DNA from: QYOJ01 sp964449285 | Lineage (GTDB): Bacteria; Bacteroidota; Bacteroidia; Bacteroidales; FEN-979 | DNA length: 64,000 nucleotides | Assembly: GCA_964449285.1 (NCBI GenBank) | Contig: CAYUZX010000007.1 | Coordinates: 5,406-69,405 of the forward strand | Reading direction: 5' to 3' | In this document: positions 43,029 through 51,641 of the stretch, piece after piece | Numbering within the stretch: position 1 is the stretch's first letter | Layout of the letters: every line of letters begins with the position of its first letter | Notes under the pieces: generated by a model | Databases searched by the model: none | Told to the model about the DNA's origin: nothing | Seen by the model: only the letters and a program-made list of their open reading frames with translations | Program-made: the position numbers and the translations under genes

Positions 43029-44819
43029 GTGAAAAACATTCGCAATTTTTGCATCATTGCCCATATTGATCATGGGAAGAGTACGCTGGCCGACCGGTTG
43101 CTGGAGATGACAAAGACCATCATGGAGCGGGATTACCAGGACCAGGTGTTGGATAATATGGACCTTGAGAGGGAGCGAGGCATCACCATCAAGAGTCATG
43201 CCATCCAGATGAAGTACAATCTGGATGATGAAGATTATATCCTGAACCTGATCGACACACCGGGCCATGTGGATTTCTCCTATGAGGTCTCCCGGGCGAT
43301 CGCAGCCTGTGAGGGAGCTCTTCTGGTGGTAGATGCCACCCAGGGCATCCAGGCCCAGACCATTTCCAACCTTTACATGGCTGTCGATTATGACCTTCAA
43401 ATCATCCCTGTGCTCAATAAGATTGACATGGATAATGCGATGATTGAAGAGGTGAAAGACCAGATTGTGGAGACGCTGGGATGTAACCGCGATGAAATTA
43501 TCGAAGCCAGTGCGAAGTTTGGACACGGGATCGATCTGATCCTCGAAGATATTGTTCACAAAATACCTCCTCCCAAAGGCGACCCGGAAGCTCCACTTCA
43601 GGCATTGATCTTCGACTCTGTATTCAACTCCTACCGGGGCATCATAGCCTATTTCAGGGTTTTCAACGGAACCCTGAGGAAAGGGGATAAAGTGAAGTTT
43701 GTAAACGCCGGCAGCCAATATGAAGCCGATGAGGTAGGGATCCTGGGGATGAAACCCGAACCCAGGCAGGTGCTTCTGGCAGGAGATGTCGGATACATAA
43801 TCTCCGGAATTAAAACCAGCAAAGAGGTGCAGGTGGGAGACACCATCACCCATGTGGCACGGCCGTGCAGGCAGGCTATCGATGGCTTTGAGATGGTCAA
43901 GCCAATGGTCTTTGCAGGGATCTATCCCGTGGATGCGGATGACTATGAAGAACTCCGCGACTCCCTGGAGAAGCTTCGGCTCAATGATGCCTCTCTCTCT
44001 TTTGAACCTGAATCATCTATGGCACTGGGCTTTGGCTTCAGGTGTGGTTTCCTGGGATTACTCCATATGGAGATCGTGCAGGAGCGGCTCGACAGAGAAT
44101 TCGACATGGATGTGATTACAACTGTTCCCAACGTATCCTATAAGGTCTTTACTAACAAAGGAGAGGTTATCGAAGTGCACAATCCATCAGGGCTTCCTGA
44201 TTCCACGCTTGTTGACCATATAGAAGAGCCATACATCTCGGCAAATATCCTTACCCGGTCAGAATATGTGGGTGCCATTATGCGCCTTTGCATTGACAAA
44301 CGGGGAGTTCTGAAAAACCAGGTCTACCTGACAACAGACCGAACTGAGCTAACTGTCGAGCTTCCTCTCGGTGAGATCGTCTTTGACTTTTACGACAGGC
44401 TGAAGAGCATCTCCAAAGGATATGCCTCTTTCGATTATTACCAGTCGGGATTCAAAGAGGCGCAGCTGGTCAAACTCGACATCCTGCTCAACAGCGAACC
44501 GGTAGATGCCTTATCCACCTTGCTTCACCGCGATCATGCCTATGATTTTGGCCGCAGATTTTGCCTGAAGCTCAAAGAGTTTATTCCCCGTCAACAGTTC
44601 GACGTAGCCATACAGGCCGCGATCGGTGCCAAAATCATTGCACGCGAAACGGTAAAAGCCCTCCGCAAAGATGTGACAGCCAAGTGTTATGGCGGTGACA
44701 TCACCAGAAAGCGCAAACTCCTCGAAAAACAGAAGAAAGGCAAGAAGCGAATGCGCCAGATCGGCAACGTCGAAGTTCCCCAGAAAGCGTTTCTGGCAAT
44801 ACTGAAGCTGGATAGCTAG
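43029..44819 (+). CDS. lepA: Elongation factor 4 (LepA)
   Basis: A 596-residue translational GTPase. The start is a GTG, fixed by the conserved N-terminus MKNIRNFCIIAHIDHGKSTL. The G motifs AHIDHGKST, DTPGHVDF and NKID are present, followed by the EF-G-like domains and the LepA-specific C-terminus (DVTAKCYGGDITRKRKLLEK, KKRMRQIGNVEVPQ). It acts on stalled or mistranslocated ribosomes. Confidence 0.96.
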   Translation: MKNIRNFCIIAHIDHGKSTLADRLLEMTKTIMERDYQDQVLDNMDLERERGITIKSHAIQMKYNLDDEDYILNLIDTPGHVDFSYEVSRAIAACEGALLVVDATQGIQAQTISNLYMAVDYDLQIIPVLNKIDMDNAMIEEVKDQIVETLGCNRDEIIEASAKFGHGIDLILEDIVHKIPPPKGDPEAPLQALIFDSVFNSYRGIIAYFRVFNGTLRKGDKVKFVNAGSQYEADEVGILGMKPEPRQVLLAGDVGYIISGIKTSKEVQVGDTITHVARPCRQAIDGFEMVKPMVFAGIYPVDADDYEELRDSLEKLRLNDASLSFEPESSMALGFGFRCGFLGLLHMEIVQERLDREFDMDVITTVPNVSYKVFTNKGEVIEVHNPSGLPDSTLVDHIEEPYISANILTRSEYVGAIMRLCIDKRGVLKNQVYLTTDRTELTVELPLGEIVFDFYDRLKSISKGYASFDYYQSGFKEAQLVKLDILLNSEPVDALSTLLHRDHAYDFGRRFCLKLKEFIPRQQFDVAIQAAIGAKIIARETVKALRKDVTAKCYGGDITRKRKLLEKQKKGKKRMRQIGNVEVPQKAFLAILKLDS

Positions 44820-44911
44820 ATTAGATGGCAATTTGTGCAATTTCGTCTTTTTTACTGTAACTTTTTTTCTGTACCCTCGTCTTATTGTCTTGAACCAAAA
44901 TCACTCGAAGC

Positions 44912-45871
44912 ATGAAAAAAGTTAACGTAGTTCTGACGATTGCATTGGCAGCCACGCTGATCTTCATCTTACCGGGGAAATCAAAAGGGCAGGACGATGA
45001 AAATCATGGTCACAAACATAAATTTAATAAATCAGAAGTCATCGTAAGCGGGGTCAAGATCCAGAATAGGGGTAGCGACTCCGTTGTCATTTATATTGAC
45101 AAAAAAGAGCACTTTCATGGCTGTGGTGGTACAAATTGGAGTACCTTCCCCTTTTACTGTAAAAAAGGGAAATTCAACGGCCATTGGGCCGGTATTGATT
45201 TTGGCTGGAACGGTTATGTAAACAAGGATTTCACTATGAATTTCGGCCCTGGCAACCAGTATCTGGACATGAACACAGCCCGCTCCCTGATGATCAACCT
45301 CAACCCATTTGAGTTGAATGTCAATATTGCGAAAAATAAATTCGGGTTCATCTCCGGATTAGGCTTTTCGCTGAATAATTACTACTACAGCGGCGCCTAT
45401 ACCCTAATCGGTGATTCCTCTACGTTAAAGGCGTACAACACGGTTGATGATAAAGGAAAAACTGTAGGTATGAAAGTTAACAAGCTCTTTGTCTCCTACA
45501 TCACTATTCCTCTGCTGTTTGAATACCAGACAAACCCGGGACACCGGATCAACAGTTTCCACTTTACATTTGGTGTAATTGGCGGATTACGTTTGCAGAC
45601 CTATCAGAAACAGCGCCTCTACCAATGGCAGGACACTTACTTCCTTGCTGATGATAACGGAAAAAAGGTAGCCTCTTTCTATGCTGACAATGCCTTGATC
45701 AGAAATCATGACCCGTATCACCTGAACCCATTCAAACTCGACGCTACCGTCAGGGTGGGCTGGTCTTATCTGAACCTCTTCGCCACCTACTCCCTGACCC
45801 CTATGTACCAGAAAAACAAAGGGCCGGAATTATATCCGTGGAGTGTTGGTATTATGCTATTGGGTTGGTAA
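44912..45871 (+). CDS. Outer-membrane beta-barrel protein (PorT-like fold)
   Basis: A 319-residue exported protein with an N-terminal signal peptide (VNVVLTIALAATLIFILPG) and a polar, His-rich stretch straight after it (ENHGHKHKF). The rest alternates short strands typical of the 8-stranded Bacteroidetes outer-membrane barrels: FGFISGLGFSLNNYYYSG, FTFGVIGGLRLQTYQKQ, and the closing YPWSVGIMLLGW. Exact function is unknown. It stands alone between lepA and the convergent helicase gene. Confidence 0.72.
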   Translation: MKKVNVVLTIALAATLIFILPGKSKGQDDENHGHKHKFNKSEVIVSGVKIQNRGSDSVVIYIDKKEHFHGCGGTNWSTFPFYCKKGKFNGHWAGIDFGWNGYVNKDFTMNFGPGNQYLDMNTARSLMINLNPFELNVNIAKNKFGFISGLGFSLNNYYYSGAYTLIGDSSTLKAYNTVDDKGKTVGMKVNKLFVSYITIPLLFEYQTNPGHRINSFHFTFGVIGGLRLQTYQKQRLYQWQDTYFLADDNGKKVASFYADNALIRNHDPYHLNPFKLDATVRVGWSYLNLFATYSLTPMYQKNKGPELYPWSVGIMLLGW

Positions 45872-45906
45872 TCCGGTATGGATGACCCATGGGTCGTCCG
45901 TATAGG

Positions 45907-47337
45907 TTATTCAAAAAATCGTTCCTGGAAATTTACCAGGAACATTTTTTTTGTAGCCCGGGTTACGGCTGTATATAGCCACCGCAAGTACTCTACGTTG
46001 AGCATTTGTTCTGTCATGTAACCCTGGTCTATAAATACGGTATCCCATTGCCCTCCCTGGGTTTTGTGACAGGTTAGGGCGTAAGCAAATTTCACCTGCA
46101 GCGCATTGAAATGGGGACTGGCTTTTACTTTCTCCACGCGCTCACGGCGTGACCGCAGGTCGGCATAGTCCTCCATAACTGTTTGAAAGAGCCTGTTATT
46201 ATCAGGTTGCTTCAGAGCGGCAGATTCAGAGGTAAGGGTATCGAGAATGATCTTGACATCCAGTTCGGGTTCATCCGGATAATCAATGAATCGGATAGTA
46301 ATGTCGGCAAAACGGAACCCATAGATCTCTTCAAACTTCCTGATGCGGGTAATCTCGACGATGTCGCCGTTTGCGATAAATCCGGTGGAGGATTCCAGCG
46401 GAAGCCAGAAATAATTATTCTTAACCACCATCAGGTAATCCCCGGTTGTGATCTCTCCTTCGAGGAATAGAATCCTCCGCCGGATCTCGCGATTGAAGAC
46501 GTTGGCACGTTTGTTCGACCGGCAGATGACTACATTGTTCTCCCGCTCCGACCCCGAATAGGCCTGGTTGAGCGCATCTTCCAGTTCAGGTCCGTTGATG
46601 CGGAAGACATCCGGAAAGGATTGCAGCTGAAAGAGGGGGAATCGGATCTCTTTATTGATGATCTCCTCCCGGATCAGGGTGGCGTTGACCAGAATCCCCG
46701 ACTCCTGCGACTGTCTCACTACCTCGGTGAGTTCGAATAAGTCGATGGCCAGATCGTATCCTTTCTTGAGGAAAGCAGCATCCAGTGCCGGGCTGTAATC
46801 CAAGCCTACCGGCGGAAGCTGGGCGGCATCCCCGATAAAGAGCAGGCGACAGTTCTCGCCCGACTGTACATAAGCAAAGAGATCGTCGAGCAGGTTTCGT
46901 GTGGCGAACAGCTGTCCTTCCACCGGCATAGCATGCTGAATCATGGAGGCCTCGTCGACAATGAATAGGGTGTGCCGGTGCAGATTCTTCTGTAATTTCA
47001 TCTCAATCTGACCCTCTTTGTTAGTCCAGGCAAAGTAGATCTTGCGATGAATTGTATGAGCTTGCTTACTTGTATATCCAGCCATCACCTTAGCCGCTCT
47101 TCCGGTAGGAGCCATCAGGATAGTTCGTTTCCCAAGAGCCGGCAAAACATTAACCAGTGCCTTGACTACCGTGGTTTTCCCGGTTCCTGCATAACCTTTC
47201 AGAAGGAATAGTGCATTAGCCTGCTTCCAGGAGATCGTGAGAAAAACTGCCAATTCACCCATGAGTTGTTCCTGCCCGGGTGTTGTGGCATGAGGAAACT
47301 CATGCAGGAGCAGGGATCTGACACGGTTGACATCCAT
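45907..47337 (-). CDS. RecD-like ATP-dependent DNA helicase
   Basis: A 476-residue superfamily 1B helicase. Motifs are Walker A LLKGYAGTGKTTVVKALV, MAPTGRAAKVMAGYT, Walker B FIVDEASMI, and the C-terminal UvrD-like motif FAYALTCHKTQGGQWDTVF, with YTAVTRATKKMFLV at the end. It lacks the RecBCD-specific N-terminal domain. It is common in Bacteroidetes as a stand-alone enzyme. Last gene of a minus-strand run from upp; the gap to the permease gene is 9 bp. Confidence 0.9.
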   Translation of the reverse strand: MDVNRVRSLLLHEFPHATTPGQEQLMGELAVFLTISWKQANALFLLKGYAGTGKTTVVKALVNVLPALGKRTILMAPTGRAAKVMAGYTSKQAHTIHRKIYFAWTNKEGQIEMKLQKNLHRHTLFIVDEASMIQHAMPVEGQLFATRNLLDDLFAYVQSGENCRLLFIGDAAQLPPVGLDYSPALDAAFLKKGYDLAIDLFELTEVVRQSQESGILVNATLIREEIINKEIRFPLFQLQSFPDVFRINGPELEDALNQAYSGSERENNVVICRSNKRANVFNREIRRRILFLEGEITTGDYLMVVKNNYFWLPLESSTGFIANGDIVEITRIRKFEEIYGFRFADITIRFIDYPDEPELDVKIILDTLTSESAALKQPDNNRLFQTVMEDYADLRSRRERVEKVKASPHFNALQVKFAYALTCHKTQGGQWDTVFIDQGYMTEQMLNVEYLRWLYTAVTRATKKMFLVNFQERFFE

Positions 47338-47346
47338 AAATTCGGA

Positions 47347-48591
47347 TTATTCGTACCGGAGTGAATCGATGGGATCGAGGTTCGCAGCTTTCTGGGATGG
47401 ATAGATGCCAGAGATCAGGGCCACAGCAAAGCATACCACCACCCCCATGATAATCCAGACCCACGGGATGATGAAGGCGCTGCCAATAGCCAGTGAAATC
47501 ACATTCCCGATGAGGATGCCAAGGATAATTCCCAGGGCGCCTCCCAACTGTCCAATGACAATAGCTTCCACCAGAAACTGGTTTCGGATAAGCCGTTTCG
47601 TGGCTCCAATGGCTTTGCGGATACCGATCTCCCGCGTACGTTCCGTTACCGATACAAGCATGATATTCATCAGCCCAATTGCCGCTCCCATCAGGGTAAT
47701 CAGCCCGATGAATGTAGCGGCGATGGTGACATACCGGATATTTTCAATCAGCATCTTAGCGATCTCATCACTCTTAGTGATCTCGAACGACTCCTCCAGG
47801 CCAACAGGGACCTGACGGATGCTGCGGAGCAGCCCGGTGGCCTCCCCCACTCCGGCTTCCATCTGCTCCTGGTTGTTAACCATCACGCTGATGTTGTAAG
47901 ACATATTTGGCCGGGGGAAGTAAACCCTGACGTTGTTGAGGGGTACGAAGCAGCTTCTGTCGCCACTGAATCCCATGCTGGAGCCCTTCTCTTTCAACAC
48001 CCCTACAACACGGTATTTTCCTGAACCGATGGAGATAATCTTCCCAATCGGGTCCTCTTTATTCTTAAAGATATTTTTGACGACTTCAGGGCCTATCACA
48101 ACCACACTTGTCCCATAGCTAGTTTCATCCGGAGTAAAGTTTCGCCCGTTTGCAATCTCATCTCCTGATGTTATGATATAATTCTCGTCAACGCCAATGA
48201 CACGGGTATTGGGATTGGTTTTGTTGGATTCGAATTTCACGGTAGCAATGCCTGTAGCGTAGGTATAGACCGATGTGGAAGCCGGGAAATTAAACCGCTC
48301 TTTAAATTCCCAGGCCTGATCCAGGGTGATTGGTTCGTATCTTCGTTGTTTGTTTTGCTGACCTCCGATATGAACATTGAGTGACCTGTTACGGATCGTA
48401 AACGTGTTAGATCCCATCATGGAAAAATTGGTTGTAAGGAAATATTTGATGGAGTCTGTCGCTGTAAGGATCCCAACCAACGCCATAATACCGAAAGCAA
48501 TGATGAGGATGGTGAGAATGCTACGAAGAAGGTGGCTCCTGATGGAATCGAGAGAGACCTTAATGTTTTCAAAGACAAGTGTTCGGTTCAT
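47347..48591 (-). CDS. ABC transporter permease (MacB/FtsX family)
   Basis: A 414-residue membrane protein. The N-terminal helix (LLRSILTILIIAFGIMALVGI) is followed by a large periplasmic MacB-type domain (about 45-285) and three C-terminal helices with the FtsX signature (VSVTERTREIGIRKAIGATK). No ATPase gene adjoins it here, so its partner must lie elsewhere. Such transporters export lipoproteins, peptides or drugs, or act as mechanotransmitters; the substrate is not evident. The gene starts 14 bp after the upp stop. Confidence 0.88.
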   Translation of the reverse strand: MNRTLVFENIKVSLDSIRSHLLRSILTILIIAFGIMALVGILTATDSIKYFLTTNFSMMGSNTFTIRNRSLNVHIGGQQNKQRRYEPITLDQAWEFKERFNFPASTSVYTYATGIATVKFESNKTNPNTRVIGVDENYIITSGDEIANGRNFTPDETSYGTSVVVIGPEVVKNIFKNKEDPIGKIISIGSGKYRVVGVLKEKGSSMGFSGDRSCFVPLNNVRVYFPRPNMSYNISVMVNNQEQMEAGVGEATGLLRSIRQVPVGLEESFEITKSDEIAKMLIENIRYVTIAATFIGLITLMGAAIGLMNIMLVSVTERTREIGIRKAIGATKRLIRNQFLVEAIVIGQLGGALGIILGILIGNVISLAIGSAFIIPWVWIIMGVVVCFAVALISGIYPSQKAANLDPIDSLRYE

Positions 48592-48605
48592 CGGGAAACA
48601 GATTT

Positions 48606-49271
48606 TCAGTTTTTCTCTCCAAATGCCAGATCTCCTGCATCTCCCAGTCCGGGTACCAGGAAAAGCTGGGCAGTTAATTCTTCATCTATATCTCCAACCC
48701 AGATGGTGACATTCTTTTTGGGGATGGATTTCTTCAAGTGATTCACGCCCTCCATGCTGGCCAGAATGGCAGCAATGTGTACATGTGCCGGTTTGCCTCT
48801 TGCGATCAACTCTTTATAGGTATGCAACATGGATGATCCCGAAGCCATCATGGTATCACAGATGATCAATACTTTTCCATCAATCGGAGTGGAGGATGCA
48901 TACTCAACGCTCATACTGAAGGTCCCGTCTTTGTGTGCCATTCTGTATGCTGATACAAAGGCATTGGAAGAACGGTCAAAGAATCTCAGGAAGCCATGAT
49001 GAAATGGCAATCCTGCTCTCATGATTGTAGCCAGCACTGGGTATTGAGTTAAAACCGGAACGCTGGCAATGCCGAGGGATGTAACAACCTCTTTCTCTTT
49101 GAATACCAGATCTTTACTTATCTCGTAGGCAAAGATTTCACCTATCCGTTCGAGGTTATTGCGAAAACGAAGGCTGTCTTGCTGAATTTCGACATCACGG
49201 ATCTCTGCCATATACTGGTTAAGCATGGAGTGGGATTGGCCCAGAAGCCGAACCATGGATGGATATTTCAT
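48606..49271 (-). CDS. upp: Uracil phosphoribosyltransferase
   Basis: A 221-residue PRTase-fold enzyme that makes UMP from uracil and PRPP. The PRPP loop reads LIICDTMMASGSSMLHTYKE, somewhat divergent from the VDPMLATGGS of E. coli. YPVLATIMRAGLPFHHGFLR and the uracil-site end WVGDIDEELTAQLFLVPGLG-DAGD fit the family. The divergent loop leaves a small doubt about substrate specificity. Confidence 0.85.
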   Translation of the reverse strand: MKYPSMVRLLGQSHSMLNQYMAEIRDVEIQQDSLRFRNNLERIGEIFAYEISKDLVFKEKEVVTSLGIASVPVLTQYPVLATIMRAGLPFHHGFLRFFDRSSNAFVSAYRMAHKDGTFSMSVEYASSTPIDGKVLIICDTMMASGSSMLHTYKELIARGKPAHVHIAAILASMEGVNHLKKSIPKKNVTIWVGDIDEELTAQLFLVPGLGDAGDLAFGEKN

Positions 49272-49288
49272 AAATGGGTCATTTCAAA

Positions 49289-49296
49289 CAAAGATA
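49289..49296 (-). promoter_or_regulatory. -7 element of upp
   Basis: Minus-strand TATCTTTG, a consensus -7 element, 18 bp upstream of the upp start codon at 49271. No clear TTG at standard spacing. Confidence 0.5.
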
Positions 49297-49303
49297 CGAA
49301 AAT

Positions 49304-50218
49304 TCAGATTCTCCGGATCTGTTTGTAAAAAGGGATCCGGGATATTCTAACAAATGGGTAGGTCGTTTCCCGGGCACCGAAACTTTTATAAAACCGGCCC
49401 AGATTCGGATCGTTTCCCCCTTCAAAATCGAGTAGTGCCGGTTGGCCTGCATTCTCCCTTATAAAGGTATCGAGCAGGAAAAACATAGCGCCGTTGCTCC
49501 GGGTTGAGAAGTCGGAAGCCGCCAGCAACAGGATAAATCGCGTGCGATCCTTCAGAAAGAAGGCCCCAGCATCAATCTCTCCTTCACGGGATCCGGCGCC
49601 CATCAGAATTCCTGATGCATTTTTCACGCTATGTGAAATGATCTTTTCAATGGTAATATAATCCCGATATTTCAGTTTCCCCTCCTGTTTTCCGAAATTA
49701 TTCCTGAAGAGGCTGATCAATTCATCAGTGGAAACCTTCCGTTGCACCGTCACCTCTGCATCAACAGCTTTTCTGATATTGCGTTTGGCATTCTGGGAAT
49801 ACCGCCCACTAATCTCATCATAGGGGTAGATTAGTTCCAATTCATGATTTTTACGGGGAATCACCTCAAACTGCGACGAGTCAACCTTGTTGAAACCATT
49901 CAGGTGGATCTCGACCAATTTGAATTTCGTTGGAATGGCATCAAGAAAACGGGTAACCAGATCCTGAGACAGAAGATCCATGGTAAAGACCCCCAATTGC
50001 TGGGTGAAGAAGGGCTGGGCCAGGTAAGAGATTCCAGGCTTCCGTTTGTGTGTGAGTGGAAACACGCTCCGATAGTCATCCTCAATGAGAGCATCCCAAT
50101 CCGGAGAGACCAGGTCGAGGTACCAGGATAATCCATAGACAAAGGAGTTTACTGATTTCCTGATGCAACGATCCCATTGCATCTTATCGATCTGTTTATG
50201 TGGGAGGTAGCGGATCAT
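49304..50218 (-). CDS. GNAT/FemAB-like acyltransferase
   Basis: A 304-residue protein with the two-lobed fold of FemAB/BioF2-type acetyltransferases. Motifs are WYLDLVSPDWDALIEDDYRS in the first lobe, YSQNAKRNIRKA in the middle, and FFLLDTFIRENAGQPALLDF with GRFYKSFGARE near the end, which is the usual acceptor-loop and C-terminal region. The acyl acceptor is unknown. It is next to a deacetylase-like gene on the same strand, which suggests a shared role in surface-polymer or cell-wall modification; that is inference. Confidence 0.7.
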   Translation of the reverse strand: MIRYLPHKQIDKMQWDRCIRKSVNSFVYGLSWYLDLVSPDWDALIEDDYRSVFPLTHKRKPGISYLAQPFFTQQLGVFTMDLLSQDLVTRFLDAIPTKFKLVEIHLNGFNKVDSSQFEVIPRKNHELELIYPYDEISGRYSQNAKRNIRKAVDAEVTVQRKVSTDELISLFRNNFGKQEGKLKYRDYITIEKIISHSVKNASGILMGAGSREGEIDAGAFFLKDRTRFILLLAASDFSTRSNGAMFFLLDTFIRENAGQPALLDFEGGNDPNLGRFYKSFGARETTYPFVRISRIPFYKQIRRI

Positions 50219-50246
50219 GGGTTGCTGGTTGCTGGTTGCTCATTCC

Positions 50247-51557
50247 TCATTCTCTAGCCGCCTCTTTTACGACTTCCTCGTAAAGTGTTCGCCAACCTTT
50301 CCACCGGCCTGAATCGGAGAGGCTCTCATTATGCCATAGGCTGATAAACTCTCCATTGAACAAACGAACTTCATCGATGATTTGTTTTATCTCGAAAAGA
50401 CTCTCATCCGGTGTTAGACGAAGATAATCGCGGAAGGTGACATCCATGACCGGCACCGGATGTAACCGCAATGGCTTTTCTTCATTTACCGTAAGATCAA
50501 AAAAAGTGAAGGGATGAGCGATTCCGGCACGAAAACCAGGATGAGACGCGTACCCCATTGAATATTCATCGTGTATACCCTGTTTGACCAGTTGACGGAA
50601 TGTATCAGGCAGGATGAATTTTAAAAAATGTTGACGGCTCCGGGTAATCTTCTTTTCCGTTGCCTTACCCAGACCCTCGATTTCTTTCTGCAGCCTGGAA
50701 GGATGTTTTGACGAGGAGAGAGAGGGATGCACGCCTATCTCAGACCACTGAACCAGCGATTGCATCAACTCCAGCAATCCTTTTCCATCAACCGGGATGT
50801 TGTTGTCATTACCCCCGTAATCGGCAAACAGGACAAAGCATATTGTGGAGAGTTGATACCTTTCGTGGAGGGACCGGACAAAGGAGAATGTATCGTAAGG
50901 ATCTGGGGAGATTCCCGTAAGTACGCGAATCCTCTCCAGAACTTCATTCAGCCTGCCACGTGAGAGAGAGCGGCCGATTCCGCCCATTGTTCTGTAGAGA
51001 GAGCGGTAACGGTAAGCAAACGCATGGTCAATATCAACTGTTGGGAGGTACCGATAGGAATCCTGGCGGGTCATCAGCGAGGGAAACTTCTGGCGCAGCC
51101 GATCGATGAATAGTTTCAACCAGATATTCACAACAGGTTTATTCAGAAACCCGTTACGGAAAGCCAGGCTGGAGGAGGCTGGAAACCTCCCATACTTGTC
51201 GTGTTTGACAGAGATGTACTCTTCATACCTCGAAACAAGATAGAACGATGCAGCCAGGAGGTCGAATGGGAATCCGGCATCGGGATTAGATGATTCAAAA
51301 AGGATTGGAATCTCATGGAACCGGCGAACGGGTATTTCATGAGAGAAGATCTTCTGCTCAAACAGCAACCCCGAAGACTCCAGGAAGAGCCCTCCGCCGG
51401 GATCTTCCTTACAGTAGGCCATTCTGGGCCCTTCAAAAGCGAGATACGCCTCTTTTGATTGAGTGAACGTCACCTTCAATCCTGCTATCTCTTCAAAAAG
51501 AAGGTGGACAATATATCGTAAGCGATTGGGGACCGAAGAGGTATATAACAGCAACAC
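50247..51557 (-). CDS. Polysaccharide deacetylase-like protein
   Basis: A 436-residue protein. The N-terminal 140 residues form a domain often found before deacetylase domains in Bacteroidetes. The C-terminal part resembles a NodB-type barrel: YLPTVDIDHAFAYRYR contains the DxD pair, WSEIGVHPSLSS the metal-binding HPxxS, and FISLWHNESLS the late histidine. The substrate is not known. The 28 bp before the next gene contain a gttgctg-type simple repeat. Confidence 0.75.
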   Translation of the reverse strand: MLLLYTSSVPNRLRYIVHLLFEEIAGLKVTFTQSKEAYLAFEGPRMAYCKEDPGGGLFLESSGLLFEQKIFSHEIPVRRFHEIPILFESSNPDAGFPFDLLAASFYLVSRYEEYISVKHDKYGRFPASSSLAFRNGFLNKPVVNIWLKLFIDRLRQKFPSLMTRQDSYRYLPTVDIDHAFAYRYRSLYRTMGGIGRSLSRGRLNEVLERIRVLTGISPDPYDTFSFVRSLHERYQLSTICFVLFADYGGNDNNIPVDGKGLLELMQSLVQWSEIGVHPSLSSSKHPSRLQKEIEGLGKATEKKITRSRQHFLKFILPDTFRQLVKQGIHDEYSMGYASHPGFRAGIAHPFTFFDLTVNEEKPLRLHPVPVMDVTFRDYLRLTPDESLFEIKQIIDEVRLFNGEFISLWHNESLSDSGRWKGWRTLYEEVVKEAARE

Positions 51558-51606
51558 GGTTCATTGAGTTGAATGAGCCAAATTACACAAAAATCAAAAA
51601 CTTTCG

Positions 51607-51614
51607 TACTTTTG
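51607..51614 (+). promoter_or_regulatory. -7 element of dnaX
   Basis: TACTTTTG matches TAnnTTTG, 27 bp before the dnaX ATG. No TTG at the usual distance. Confidence 0.5.
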
Positions 51615-51641
51615 ACTGCCTAATTGAGCGATTTGACTGAC

